From positions 310,001 to 374,000 of the forward strand of contig NZ_VJNO01000001.1 of NCBI RefSeq assembly GCF_007096885.1: a DNA stretch of 64,000 nt, written 5' to 3'. A program made the position numbers and the translations under genes. Below the pieces are notes generated by a model. The model had not been told where the DNA came from. It worked only from the letters and a program-made list of their open reading frames with translations, and made no database searches. The stretch's first letter is position 1. The number at the start of each line of letters is the position of its first letter. This stretch comes from Streptomyces sp. 130. GTDB lineage: Bacteria; Actinomycetota; Actinomycetes; Streptomycetales; Streptomycetaceae. Of the stretch, positions 1 through 7,198 are shown piece by piece.

Positions 1-256
1 CGGGGCCGGTGTCGTGAACCGGATGGCCCAGATCGGCGTCACCATCAGCCACGCCGTGGAACAGCCCGAGCCGCGGCAGGCGACCGCCGAGGAGGCATCG
101 CTCCTCGGGGTTCAGAAGGCCTCGCTCGTCACCCACATCCGGCGGACGTACTACAGCGACCAGGGACGCCCCGTGGAGACGGCGGACATCGTCGTACCCG
201 CTGCCTTGTGCGAGGGTCGTCTACGAGATTCCCATCAGTCGATGATGGGGCTGTGA
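1..256 (+). CDS. GntR-family regulator, C-terminal end (partial, frameshifted tail)
   Basis: Only the C-terminal part of the UTRA effector-binding domain is in the window; the DNA-binding part lies upstream. The segment 'GVTISHAVEQPEPRQATAEE' and the later 'RRTYYSDQGRPVETADIVVP' are typical of GntR regulators of the KorSA type, which control integrative and conjugative elements in Streptomyces. Near the end the frame appears shifted: after codon GAG at 212-214, four bases (ggtc, 215-218) stand where one codon is expected. The +1 frame from 219 then reads VYEIPISR followed by a stop at 243-245, the usual GntR ending. In the uninterrupted frame the protein instead ends with an unrelated 12-residue tail at 256. 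Confidence 0.8.
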   Translation, partial: GAGVVNRMAQIGVTISHAVEQPEPRQATAEEASLLGVQKASLVTHIRRTYYSDQGRPVETADIVVPAALCEGRLRDSHQSMMGL

Positions 257-276
257 TCGACACGGGAGGGGTGCGA

Positions 277-789
277 ATGGCGGATGATCTCCAGTTCAGC
301 TGGGAACTGAGCGGCTCAGGGTGGGCAACGTACCGAATCGCCGACAGCGCTTCGGAGCAGAAAGGCATCGTCAGCTACTGCACGGACGCCCTGGCCGACT
401 TGCTGTATGCCGTGACGGGTCTCTACGGGGACTCACTCACCCAGCGCCTCTCATTCGATCTTGAACCCGCCGAACTGAGGTGGCGACTCCGGCGCCAGGG
501 AGCAGACGTGGCCGTCGCCATTTATAAGTTTCCGGACATGTCGACGAGCTGGGACTCGCCCGATGATGCGGGCACCCTTTCTTGGAGCTCGACCCAGCCC
601 CGCAGCGTTCTGGGCCACGAGGTGATGGAAGCCGTCGAGACCGTACTGCGGGTTCACGGCGAGGCCGGGTACCAGGAGAAGTGGGTGCGGCACCCGTTCC
701 CTGTCGCCGCCCTGCAAGACCTTCGGCGGCTGCACCGACGCAACGACGACTGCCAGCACGAGCAGTGCCGGGACAGTGCTGAGTGCTGA
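277..789 (+). CDS. hypothetical protein, 170 aa
   Basis: I do not recognise this protein. It is soluble, of mixed composition, with no signal peptide or membrane segment. ATG 277 is chosen because a GGGAGGGG ribosome-binding site sits at 264-271; an upstream in-frame GTG at 208 would overlap the GntR gene. It follows the GntR end closely and lies on the element side of the tRNA-derived att site, so it is probably cargo of the integrated element. The acidic residues and the Trp/Tyr pattern at the N-terminus (MADDLQFSWELSG) resemble many uncharacterised actinomycete proteins; no function is proposed. Confidence 0.65.
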   Translation: MADDLQFSWELSGSGWATYRIADSASEQKGIVSYCTDALADLLYAVTGLYGDSLTQRLSFDLEPAELRWRLRRQGADVAVAIYKFPDMSTSWDSPDDAGTLSWSSTQPRSVLGHEVMEAVETVLRVHGEAGYQEKWVRHPFPVAALQDLRRLHRRNDDCQHEQCRDSAEC

Positions 790-821
790 CATCTATGAGC
801 GCGAACGAGCACAGGGGCGGC

Positions 822-1073
822 ATGCACAACGAGCGGCACGACGAGCGACTGTCTGACGAGGAGCTGGAGCTGTTCGTCCAATACCTGCACAGGTTCGCGA
901 ACCACGACGTGGACATCTCGGTGAGGATGGAAGCCGGGGATCCCGAGCACCCCGTCTACGTGCTGTTCGGCAGGGATTATCCCCCGGTCGGGGAGGCCTC
1001 GGACTATCCGCGACCGTTCGCGGGACGGCGGCGCCAGGTGACATCCAAATCTGACATCAACGACGGTGGATGA
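822..1073 (+). CDS. hypothetical small acidic protein, 83 aa
   Basis: Not recognised. ATG 822 (MHNERHDERL) is preceded by AGGGGCGG, a good ribosome-binding site; in-frame GTG 783 and ATG 795 are alternatives, and the first would overlap the preceding gene by seven bases. The N-terminal half is predicted to be helical and acidic (LSDEELELFVQYLHRFA). The last 15 residues are basic and less gene-like and lie only 70 bases from the att remnant. This is the last gene of the presumed integrated element. Confidence 0.5.
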   Translation: MHNERHDERLSDEELELFVQYLHRFANHDVDISVRMEAGDPEHPVYVLFGRDYPPVGEASDYPRPFAGRRRQVTSKSDINDGG

Positions 1074-1145
1074 CAGCAGCCCTGTGCGGCCCTTCGCGGC
1101 GTCCGCGAGCTGGGGTGGACCCTCGCCAGCCATGCTCCGCACGGA

Positions 1146-1187
1146 CTTACAAGGCAGATGTCGGCGGTTCGAAACCGTCCGCGCCCA
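1146..1187 (+). other. 3' half of a tRNA-Val(TAC) gene: displaced attachment site (att) of an integrated element
   Basis: The bases read as a tRNA from the anticodon loop to the discriminator base: loop CTTACAA at 1146-1152 with anticodon TAC (1148-1150), 3' anticodon stem GGCAG (1153-1157), variable region, T arm GGCGG/TTCGAAA/CCGTC (1163-1179), acceptor strand CGCGCCC (1180-1186) and A at 1187. The 5' half is absent: the bases before 1146 (ACGGA) do not pair with GGCAG, and there is no D arm or GGGCGCG acceptor strand. Tyrosine recombinases of actinomycete integrative elements and prophages leave such a displaced 3' tRNA end at one boundary. Sequence left of it (GntR and unknown genes) would be element, sequence right of it chromosome. 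Confidence 0.75.
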
Positions 1188-1197
1188 CTGGTGTAGA

Positions 1198-1227
1198 GGG
1201 CCCTCAGGCGCGTGTGTCTGAGGGCCC
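1198..1227 (+). terminator. terminator of the former tRNA-Val gene
   Basis: A perfect 10-bp inverted repeat, GGGCCCTCAG (1198-1207) and CTGAGGGCCC (1218-1227), with a 10-base loop and then TT. It begins 11 bases after the tRNA 3' end, as expected for the original tRNA transcription unit. Confidence 0.8.
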
Positions 1228-1437
1228 TTGGCATGTCGTTGGGCAGAGTGGTGATCGCGGTGCCATTGCGGACGGGCCCGGCCTCCGGGGCTTGGTTCGG
1301 GCGAGAGCTGCGGGCGGCTGCTGGGGACGCCGGGCGACTCTTCTGAGCGCTCGAACAGGTGGACTCCGAGGGGCGGTAGGTTCGGGATGCCGACCTGCTG
1401 AGCGGTCGCTGCAAACTCGGGTGCCATGGGAGGAAAT

Positions 1438-2400
1438 GTGCTGATCACCGTCGCGGATGTGGAGGCCGAGGCCGAGCGGATCGCCGGCCATGTCGTGCGG
1501 ACGCCGACCGTGCCGAGTCCTGGGCTCTCCGCGTTCCTGGGGGCGCCGGTCACCACGAAGCTGGAACTTCTCCAGCGCACCGGCTCCTTCAAGGCGCGCG
1601 GTGCGACGGCGAAGCTGCTCGCGCTCAGCGAGGCCGAGCGTGCGGCGGGGGTCGTCGCGGTGAGCGGCGGCAACCACGGCATCGCGGTCGCGGAGATGGC
1701 CGGTGCGCTGGACATCAAGGCGACCGTCGTCATGCCCCGGTCCGCCCCCGGCAGCGCCGTGGAGACCGCCGAGGGGGCCGGGGCGCGTGTCATCCTCGCC
1801 GACACCATGGGCGCCGCGTTCGCCCTCGTGGACGAACTCCGGGAGTCGGGGCTCACGTTGGTCCACCCCTTCGACGATCCCGTCGTCGTCGCGGGACAGG
1901 GCACGGTCGGCCTGGAGTTCGCGGAGGATGCCGGTGAGCTCACCGACGTACTCGTCAGCATCGGTGGTGGCGGGTTGATCTCCGGTGTCGCGGCCGCGCT
2001 GCACGCGCGGCGTCCCGGGGTGCGGATCTGGGGCGTGGAGACCGAGGGCGCGCGAGCCATGTCGGAGGCCCTGGCCGCCGGAGGGCCGGTGCCGGTCGAA
2101 CTGTCGTCGGTGGTCTCGACGCTGAGCGCCCCGAGCGCCTCACCGCTCACGTACGAACACGTCTCGGCCATGGTCACCGATGTCCTCACCGTGACCGATG
2201 CCGAGGCCGTTCAGGGCACCCTCGACCTGGCCGACCGTGCGAAGGTCTGGGCCGAGCCTGCCGCCGGATGCCTGCTGCCGGCGGCGCGCCAGGTGCTCGA
2301 GCGCGTCGGCGGGAGCGCCGGGCTCGGCCTGGTCGTCTGCGGCGGCAACGCGACGACCGCCGATGTGACCGCCTGGGCCGAACGGTTCGGGCTGCGCTGA
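1438..2400 (+). CDS. threonine/serine dehydratase-like PLP enzyme
   Basis: Fold-type II PLP enzyme that would deaminate threonine or serine to a 2-oxoacid. Visible motifs: GSFKARGA with the Schiff-base lysine (about residue 52), SGGNHG binding the cofactor or substrate carboxylate, and the phosphate loop SIGGGGLISG. At about 320 aa it matches the short catabolic or serine-racemase-like dehydratases without the C-terminal ACT regulatory domain of IlvA. Start choice: an in-frame ATG exists at 1426, but the only good ribosome-binding site, GGGAGGA at 1428-1434, lies inside that start, which favours GTG 1438. The 1188-1437 stretch upstream holds the tRNA terminator and no other gene. Substrate preference cannot be read from the sequence. 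Confidence 0.88.
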   Translation: MLITVADVEAEAERIAGHVVRTPTVPSPGLSAFLGAPVTTKLELLQRTGSFKARGATAKLLALSEAERAAGVVAVSGGNHGIAVAEMAGALDIKATVVMPRSAPGSAVETAEGAGARVILADTMGAAFALVDELRESGLTLVHPFDDPVVVAGQGTVGLEFAEDAGELTDVLVSIGGGGLISGVAAALHARRPGVRIWGVETEGARAMSEALAAGGPVPVELSSVVSTLSAPSASPLTYEHVSAMVTDVLTVTDAEAVQGTLDLADRAKVWAEPAAGCLLPAARQVLERVGGSAGLGLVVCGGNATTADVTAWAERFGLR

Positions 2401-2428
2401 CCCGGACAGCACGGCGCACAATGACCGG

Positions 2429-2848
2429 GTGACGTTGACGATCTGGGTCGATGACTGGCAGATGCAGTGCTGTGGGGAGCCCTTCGCTCCGGGGGACGTC
2501 GTGAGGTGGTCCCTGATGGAGGCTGATGCCGAGGACTACGTCGATCTCGTCGGCGAGGAGCGCGCGGGCGGGATCGATTACTGCGAGGAGCATCACGGGG
2601 CGGAGGAGGGGTGCGCGCCCACCTCGTTGGAGGTGCTGTCGGTTGTTGAGGCGCACTGCCGCTACGGGGTGCCTCCCGGCGCGACGGACCGGGTGAACTG
2701 CCCCGTTCCCGGTACGACCGTGTTGGTTCCGGTCGAGGCGGCGGACGGGTGGGCGAAGGCCAGGCCCGGTGTGCGCTTCGCCGGGTACCTGGTGGTGGCC
2801 AGGCGGGTCGCCGATCCGGCGGAGGGCGCGGTTGTCCGCGAGGGATGA
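2429..2848 (+). CDS. DUF6578-like hypothetical protein, 139 aa
   Basis: The N-terminus MTLTIWVDDWQMQCCGEPF is characteristic of a small Streptomyces family I recall as DUF6578. Family assignment is from memory, and no biochemical role is known to me. Cysteines at the N-terminus (QCCGEPF) and in the middle (DYCEEHHGAEEGCAP) could bind metal. The GTG start at 2429 has no ribosome-binding site. CACAAT at 2417-2422 could be a -10 element seven bases upstream, so the mRNA may be leaderless. Confidence 0.7.
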   Translation: MTLTIWVDDWQMQCCGEPFAPGDVVRWSLMEADAEDYVDLVGEERAGGIDYCEEHHGAEEGCAPTSLEVLSVVEAHCRYGVPPGATDRVNCPVPGTTVLVPVEAADGWAKARPGVRFAGYLVVARRVADPAEGAVVREG

Positions 2849-2867
2849 CGGCGGGCGGTGGCGCGTC

Positions 2868-3467
2868 TCAGGCCGCGGGGGCGGGGAGGGGGAGGGGTTC
2901 GTGACGGTGCCAGATGAGGTAGCGGTCCTCGCGGCGTAGTTCCGCCGAACCCCATTCGGCGCGCATCACGCCTTCGTGCATGGAGCAGGCGTAGGCGACC
3001 AGGACCAGGCGGTTGTCCTCAGGGAGGAGTGCGAGGTCGGGGTGGGCTTCCGGCTCTTCCAGTTCGTCCAGGCCCAGGTCGAGCACCTGTTGCCTCGGTT
3101 CCGGGCCGTGGCGGCGGATGAGTTCCGCGCGGAAGCCCGTCGCTCGGCGCAGGCGGGCGGCCGTGACCGGGACGTCCTTCTTCGCGTAGCGGATCGGGTA
3201 GATGACATGGCCCGAGACGATGACCACGGAGCGGCCCTGGAGGCGTACGGCGGAGGCGTCCGCCAAGTGGGCGAGGCCCGCGACCAGTTCCTCGTACTGT
3301 GCGGCGTACAGGCCGTGCCCGTATGCCTCCAGGGTCTGGGTGTGCACGCCCTCGTGCCCGCTGCGGGCCCTCGCGTGGGCTCGCAGGAGGCAGGCCGGGA
3401 TCAGGCGCGCCAGTTCATCGGCCGCTTCACCGAATGTCGCACGTGCCCACTCGCTCGTTGAGCCCAT
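2868..3467 (-). CDS. hypothetical protein, 199 aa
   Basis: Not assigned to a family. The start MGSTSEWARATFGE at 3467 is preceded by GGGAGGGG on the minus strand; the frame is open further upstream, but that part has no gene-like character. The protein begins with a helical, Ala-rich segment and has a beta-rich centre (LQGRSVVIVSGHVIYPIRYA). Its C-terminal half (ALLPEDNRLVLVAYACSMHEG) looks like a small globular domain. Soluble, no signal peptide. It is convergent with the preceding gene and divergent from the GNAT gene. Confidence 0.7.
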   Translation of the reverse strand: MGSTSEWARATFGEAADELARLIPACLLRAHARARSGHEGVHTQTLEAYGHGLYAAQYEELVAGLAHLADASAVRLQGRSVVIVSGHVIYPIRYAKKDVPVTAARLRRATGFRAELIRRHGPEPRQQVLDLGLDELEEPEAHPDLALLPEDNRLVLVAYACSMHEGVMRAEWGSAELRREDRYLIWHRHEPLPLPAPAA

Positions 3468-3799
3468 GAGGTGCCGCCCCTCCCTGATCAGCGCCGAAAC
3501 GACGTGCAGTACTGGGTGAACGGTGCGGTCTCCCGGGCGATGCGCGCAAGTGCGCATGGATTTGTGGCTGTAGCGGGTCCGGTGGTGCCATTCCTTGGCC
3601 GTGGCCAGGGTTCGGCGGTGTCCGTGGTCATGCCGGTCGCGAGCTGTTCCCGGTTCAGGCGGTACGGCGTCGGCGAAGGCGGCCTCGGTGGCTTCGCCGT
3701 TCGAGCTCGCCGTCCGTGCCCGGAAGCCGGCCCGTGCCATCGTCGCGCGGACAGGATGGCAGGGTGGTCCGACAACGGTTGTCGCTGGTGGAGGGGCCT

Positions 3800-4312
3800 G
3801 TGCCGCAAGTAGTGATCCGTACGCGCGAGGACGCCGATCTGGGCGCGGCGGCTGTCGTGCTCGCCGGTGTCCATGAGTCCGACGGATATCCCGTCGAGGG
3901 GGTGGCGGACCCCGAGGCGTGGTTGTCGCCGGAAGGGTTGCTCGCGGCCTGGGTCGCCGAGGTCGGCGGGCGGGTTGTGGGGCATGTCGCGGTCAACCGC
4001 GCCCGGCGCGGGGAGGACGTGGCGCGGCTCTGGCGGGAGAGCGGGGGCGCCGGGGACGCGGAGGTCGCGGTGCTGGCCCGGTTCTTCGTGGGGCGGGATG
4101 CGCGCGGGGCGTCCGCCGGTGCGCGGCTCATGGGTGCGGCGGAGGCGTACGCCCGGGCGCACGGGCTGCCGCTGGTGCTGGAGGCGCTGACCAAGGACGC
4201 CGCTGCCGTCCGGCTGTACGAACGGCTCGGATGGCAGCGGATCGGTGAGCTCCGGCACTTCTTCGCCGGGCGGCACTTCGACGCTCTGTGTTACGTGGCG
4301 CCACGTGCGTGA
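3800..4312 (+). CDS. GNAT-family N-acetyltransferase
   Basis: A 170-residue acetyl-CoA-dependent transferase of the GNAT fold. The acetyl-CoA-binding region is VLARFFVGRDARGASAGARL, a variant of the R/QxxGxG/A loop, followed by the conserved helix and strand LEALTKDAAAVRLYERLGWQ. GTG 3800 is chosen because GGAGGGG (3790-3796) lies five bases upstream; GTG 3764 is an alternative. The substrate is unknown. The gene stands alone, with a gene-poor GC-rich stretch downstream. Confidence 0.88.
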   Translation: MPQVVIRTREDADLGAAAVVLAGVHESDGYPVEGVADPEAWLSPEGLLAAWVAEVGGRVVGHVAVNRARRGEDVARLWRESGGAGDAEVAVLARFFVGRDARGASAGARLMGAAEAYARAHGLPLVLEALTKDAAAVRLYERLGWQRIGELRHFFAGRHFDALCYVAPRA

Positions 4313-4865
4313 GGGGGGCCGGAGGCGGCCAGGCGGCCGGGGCCGGGGCCGGGGCCGGAGCCGTGTGGGCGTGCCACGTCTCCGTCCCGTCCGGCGGTAG
4401 TACGCGGACGAGCCCGGCCCGGCCCGGCAGGTGCGGGCGGCCACCGCTTCAGGGCGCACCGGGCGAGAGGCAGGCGGGGCGCCTCGTACGCGTCCCTCGG
4501 TCGACTGCCGTTTCTCGGCGGGGAGTTGTCGCCCAGCGCCCGTCCGGCAGGCCCGGCGGATGCCGTCCAGGAGCGGTTCCGCGCGGGCCGCAGGGCCGGC
4601 GCCCCGCTCCACGCGGTAGCCGGCGGCCAAGCACCGGCCTCGGGCGCGGGCCGGGCGGCGGGAAGGCGGGGAGCAGGGCCGCCGGTCGGACCGCCAACCG
4701 GGGCCCCGCGTCGAGAGGTTCGGCGTCCGACGCCGACTCCGCACCGGTCGGCACGGCACCGAACGCGCGGGCGGCGACCGCCTCTTCCGGGTCGGACACG
4801 GCGGCGGTGAGGCGCGCGGCCTCGGGCCTCCCGTCGGAGATCACCGGCGCACCACAGGCGGGCCG
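4313..4865. other. 553-base stretch without a convincing gene
   Basis: Very GC-rich, with CCGGGG runs near the start (4335-4360). A minus-strand open frame at 4449-4844 starts with ATG directly downstream of the MerR gene and has a plausible first 55 residues (MISDGRPEAARLTAAVSDPE), but it degenerates into Pro/Arg-rich sequence. It could be the remnant of a gene once co-transcribed with merR. I see no promoter, RNA or repeat I would defend. Confidence 0.4.
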
Positions 4866-5216
4866 TCACGCCTCCTCGGCCCGGGCGGCCGTGACCAGGA
4901 CGGCCAGGGACGAGCGGGTCTCCTGAAGTGCGGAGATCCGGTCGTCCAGGCCCCGGAGGTGCTGTTCCAGGGTGTCCAGCTTGCACAGGGCCACCGTGCC
5001 GTCCTGCCGTACGCACGGGAGCAGATCGCGGATCGTCCGGGTCGGCAGGCCCGCGTCCAGCAGCGCGCGGATGCGGCGGACCACGGCGGGGGCGTCGGCG
5101 TCGTAGCGGCGGTGACCGCCCGCGAGGCGGCGCGACGCGAGGAGGCCCTGATCCTCGTAATACCGCAGCAGCCGGACCGAGGTGCCGGTCTCCGCGGCCA
5201 GATCACCGATCCTCAT
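4866..5216 (-). CDS. MerR-family transcriptional regulator
   Basis: A 116-aa regulator with a complete MerR N-terminal winged helix (MRIGDLAAETGTSVRLLRYY, then EDQGLL and RRLAGGHRRYD) and a short dimerisation helix (LCKLDTLEQHLRGLDDRISA). There is no extended effector domain, so the sensed signal is not readable. Cysteines occur at LLPCVRQDG and ALCKLD and might bind metal or sense redox state. It is divergent from a monooxygenase gene and shares with it a classic MerR-type promoter/operator, so it very likely controls that gene and its own expression. Confidence 0.92.
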   Translation of the reverse strand: MRIGDLAAETGTSVRLLRYYEDQGLLASRRLAGGHRRYDADAPAVVRRIRALLDAGLPTRTIRDLLPCVRQDGTVALCKLDTLEQHLRGLDDRISALQETRSSLAVLVTAARAEEA

Positions 5217-5252
5217 GTGGCGTACCTCACACCCTCCGGGCCCCGTGAGCCC

Positions 5253-5284
5253 TTGAATCTCACATCGGTGTCAGATTCTAGCGT
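5253..5284 (+). promoter_or_regulatory. MerR-type promoter with operator between -35 and -10
   Basis: -35 TTGAAT (5253-5258) and -10 TAGCGT (5279-5284) are separated by 20 bases, the over-long spacing corrected by MerR regulators. The spacer holds a dyad with outer arms GAATCT (5255-5260) and AGATTC (5273-5278) and inner ACA/TGT. The -10 ends six bases before ATG 5291, so the transcript is probably leaderless. Confidence 0.75.
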
Positions 5285-5290
5285 GGGGGC

Positions 5291-5641
5291 ATGACGCAGC
5301 AGACCACCAACTCCCTTGCCCTCTACGGCTTCCTGCGACCGCGGCCGGGGCGCGCCGACGAGGTCCGGCGCACGCTGTCCGCCCTTGTCGAGCCCACCCG
5401 GAGCGAACCCGGCAACCTGGCCTACCACCTCCACGAGCAGGAGGACGGGCGGTTCTTCCTGTACGAGGTGTGGCGTTCGCGGGAAGACCTGGACCGGCAC
5501 AATGCCCTGCCCGCGCTGCGCGCCTTCCTCGACAGCCTGCCGGCCTTCCTGGAGGGCCCGCCCGAGGTGTACTTCGACACCATGATCAGTCCGTACGCGG
5601 ACTCCGCCGAGAGCGCTCCTCTCGGTACAGTCCCCGTGTGA
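5291..5641 (+). CDS. antibiotic biosynthesis monooxygenase (ABM) domain protein, YgiN-like
   Basis: A 116-aa single ABM-domain protein of the dimeric alpha/beta-barrel type. The conserved core is visible as LYGFLRPRPGRADEVRRTLS, then EPGNLAYHLHEQEDGRFFLYE and VWRSREDLDRHN. Relatives act as cofactor-free quinol monooxygenases or as small stress enzymes. It is divergent from merR and is the obvious MerR target. Its stop overlaps the GTG of the zinc-ribbon gene, so the two are coupled. Confidence 0.9.
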   Translation: MTQQTTNSLALYGFLRPRPGRADEVRRTLSALVEPTRSEPGNLAYHLHEQEDGRFFLYEVWRSREDLDRHNALPALRAFLDSLPAFLEGPPEVYFDTMISPYADSAESAPLGTVPV

Positions 5642-5823
5642 CCAGCGAGCCCGAACCGACGATTCCCGAGATCACCCGCACCGACTGCGCGCGGTGCGGC
5701 ACCGAGGTGCACGGTCTGGCCGGGCGGTACGCCTGTGCGCTCTGCGGGTGGGTCAACCACTACTCGGAGGGGCACGAGGAACTGCCCGGCCTGGACGCGG
5801 ACCCCGATCACGGGCGGCGCTAG
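5638..5823 (+). CDS. small zinc-ribbon protein, 61 aa
   Basis: Starts with GTG at 5638 in a GTGA overlap with the monooxygenase stop, which implies translational coupling. Two CxxC knuckles (CARCG and CALCG, 15 residues apart) form a zinc ribbon; the rest is acidic. No signal peptide. Its role is unknown. Co-transcription with the MerR-controlled monooxygenase suggests it belongs to the same stress response (inference). Confidence 0.75.
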   Translation: MTSEPEPTIPEITRTDCARCGTEVHGLAGRYACALCGWVNHYSEGHEELPGLDADPDHGRR

Positions 5824-5877
5824 GACGCGGCCGGAAAGCCGGGTGCCTTCCGGCCGTGCCGCTTCTACCCTGCCGGG

Positions 5878-7122
5878 ATGGGTGACGGGCGTGCCGGACT
5901 GATGACCGTCGGCGACCAGGGCGCTTCGCCGCTGCGGTCGCCCGCCTTCCGGCGGTTCCTGCTCGCCCAGCTGGTCTCCGCGACCGGGACCGCGATGGCC
6001 CCCGTGGCGCTGGCGTTCGCCGTGATCGAGCAGGGCGGGGGAGCGCGGTCGCTCGGGATCGTGCTGGCGGCCAACACCGTGCCGGCGCTGGTCCTCCTGC
6101 TCGTCGGCGGGGTGCTGGCGGACCGGGTCTCGCGCAGCCGGATCCTCTTCCTCGGGAACCTCGGTGCGGGGGCCGCGCAGGCGGCCGTGGCCGTGCTCGT
6201 GGCGACCGGGACGGCGACCACCGCCGCGATGAGCGTGTGTGCGTGCGCCTCGGGGGCGGCTGCCGCCTTCACCACGCCGGCGGCCCGGGGAGTGGTGTCC
6301 CGGCTCGTCGCGCCGGGGCGGCTTCAGCCGGCCAACGCCCTGATCCGGGTGCCCAGGAACGCGGTCAAGGTCGCCGGTCCCGTCGTCGGCGGCTTCGTCG
6401 TCTCCCTGGCCGGACCGGCCTGGGCGCTCGGCTGGGACGCCGTGACCTTCGCCGTGGCCGCGCTGTTGCTGGCGGGGCTGCGGCTCGCGGGCGCCGGGCC
6501 CGCCGGGGGTCAGCGTGCGGGTCTGGTGGCGGAACTGCGCCACGGGTGGGCCGGGTTCAGGTCCCGGGTATGGCTGTGGAGCTACACCCTGTCCGGTACG
6601 GCGGTCGTGGCCGCCTGGCTGGCGGGGTACCAGCTGCTCGGGCCGCTCGTGGCCGAGCGCAGCTACGCCGGCGCCGGCTCCTGGGGGCTGATTCAGGGGG
6701 CGTTCGCGGCCGGGTTGCTGGCGGGGACGTTCGTCTGCCTGCTGTGGAGGCCGCGGCGGCTCATGCTGGTCGCCGTGGTGACGAGCTCCGGGCTCTTCCT
6801 GCCGCTGGCCGCGATGGGGCTCGGGCTGCCGCTGCTCTGGGTGCTGGGGGCGGCCGTCGTTGCCGGGGCGGGGATGGACGTGGCCGTCGTCGCCTGGTCC
6901 ACCGCGATGCAACAGCAGATCCCGGACGCGGAGTTGGGGCGTCTCAACGCCTTCAGCTCCCTGGGGGAGCAGCTCGCCATCCCGCTCGGCTACCTCGTGG
7001 TCGCGGTCGCGTCCGCTTACTGGTCCGGCGGGCACATCCTCCTGGTGTGCTCCGCCGTCATTCTCGCCGCCGGGGTGGCCAACGCCTGTGTACGCGATGT
7101 GCGCCGGATCAGGCGGAGCTGA
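5878..7122 (+). CDS. MFS transporter, EntS/MFS_3 type
   Basis: A 414-aa integral membrane protein with about 12 membrane helices. The N-terminal helix has the typical LRSPAFRRFLLAQLVSATGT start and the loop after TM2 carries the MFS signature variant GGVLADRVSRSRIL. The second half begins after the linker near residue 215. This subgroup contains drug and siderophore exporters; the substrate here cannot be deduced. ATG 5878 follows TTCTACCCT within ten bases, so translation may be leaderless; ATG 5902 is an alternative. Confidence 0.9.
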   Translation: MGDGRAGLMTVGDQGASPLRSPAFRRFLLAQLVSATGTAMAPVALAFAVIEQGGGARSLGIVLAANTVPALVLLLVGGVLADRVSRSRILFLGNLGAGAAQAAVAVLVATGTATTAAMSVCACASGAAAAFTTPAARGVVSRLVAPGRLQPANALIRVPRNAVKVAGPVVGGFVVSLAGPAWALGWDAVTFAVAALLLAGLRLAGAGPAGGQRAGLVAELRHGWAGFRSRVWLWSYTLSGTAVVAAWLAGYQLLGPLVAERSYAGAGSWGLIQGAFAAGLLAGTFVCLLWRPRRLMLVAVVTSSGLFLPLAAMGLGLPLLWVLGAAVVAGAGMDVAVVAWSTAMQQQIPDAELGRLNAFSSLGEQLAIPLGYLVVAVASAYWSGGHILLVCSAVILAAGVANACVRDVRRIRRS

Positions 7123-7164
7123 GGCGCTTCCGGGCGGGCACGGACAGCCCGAGGGGTCGTTGGT

Positions 7165-7192
7165 TTGTATATGTCGTTCACCGACCTATAGT
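7165..7192 (+). promoter_or_regulatory. promoter of the methyltransferase gene, leaderless
   Basis: -35 TTGTAT (7165-7170) and -10 TATAGT (7187-7192), spacing 16 bases. The start codon ATG lies at 7199, where transcription would begin, and no ribosome-binding site is visible, which fits a leaderless mRNA. Confidence 0.6.
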
Positions 7193-7198
7193 TGCGTC

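Noticed and set aside
1146..1187. A functional tRNA-Val gene
   Set aside because: The 5' acceptor strand, D arm and 5' anticodon stem are missing.
654..2189. A 511-codon minus-strand frame over the att site and dehydratase
   Set aside because: Ser/Thr/Pro/Ala-rich shadow text with no family features, crossing a tRNA remnant and its terminator.
4449..4844. A gene downstream of merR on the minus strand
   Set aside because: The reading becomes Pro/Arg low-complexity after about 55 codons and has no ribosome-binding site; at most a remnant.
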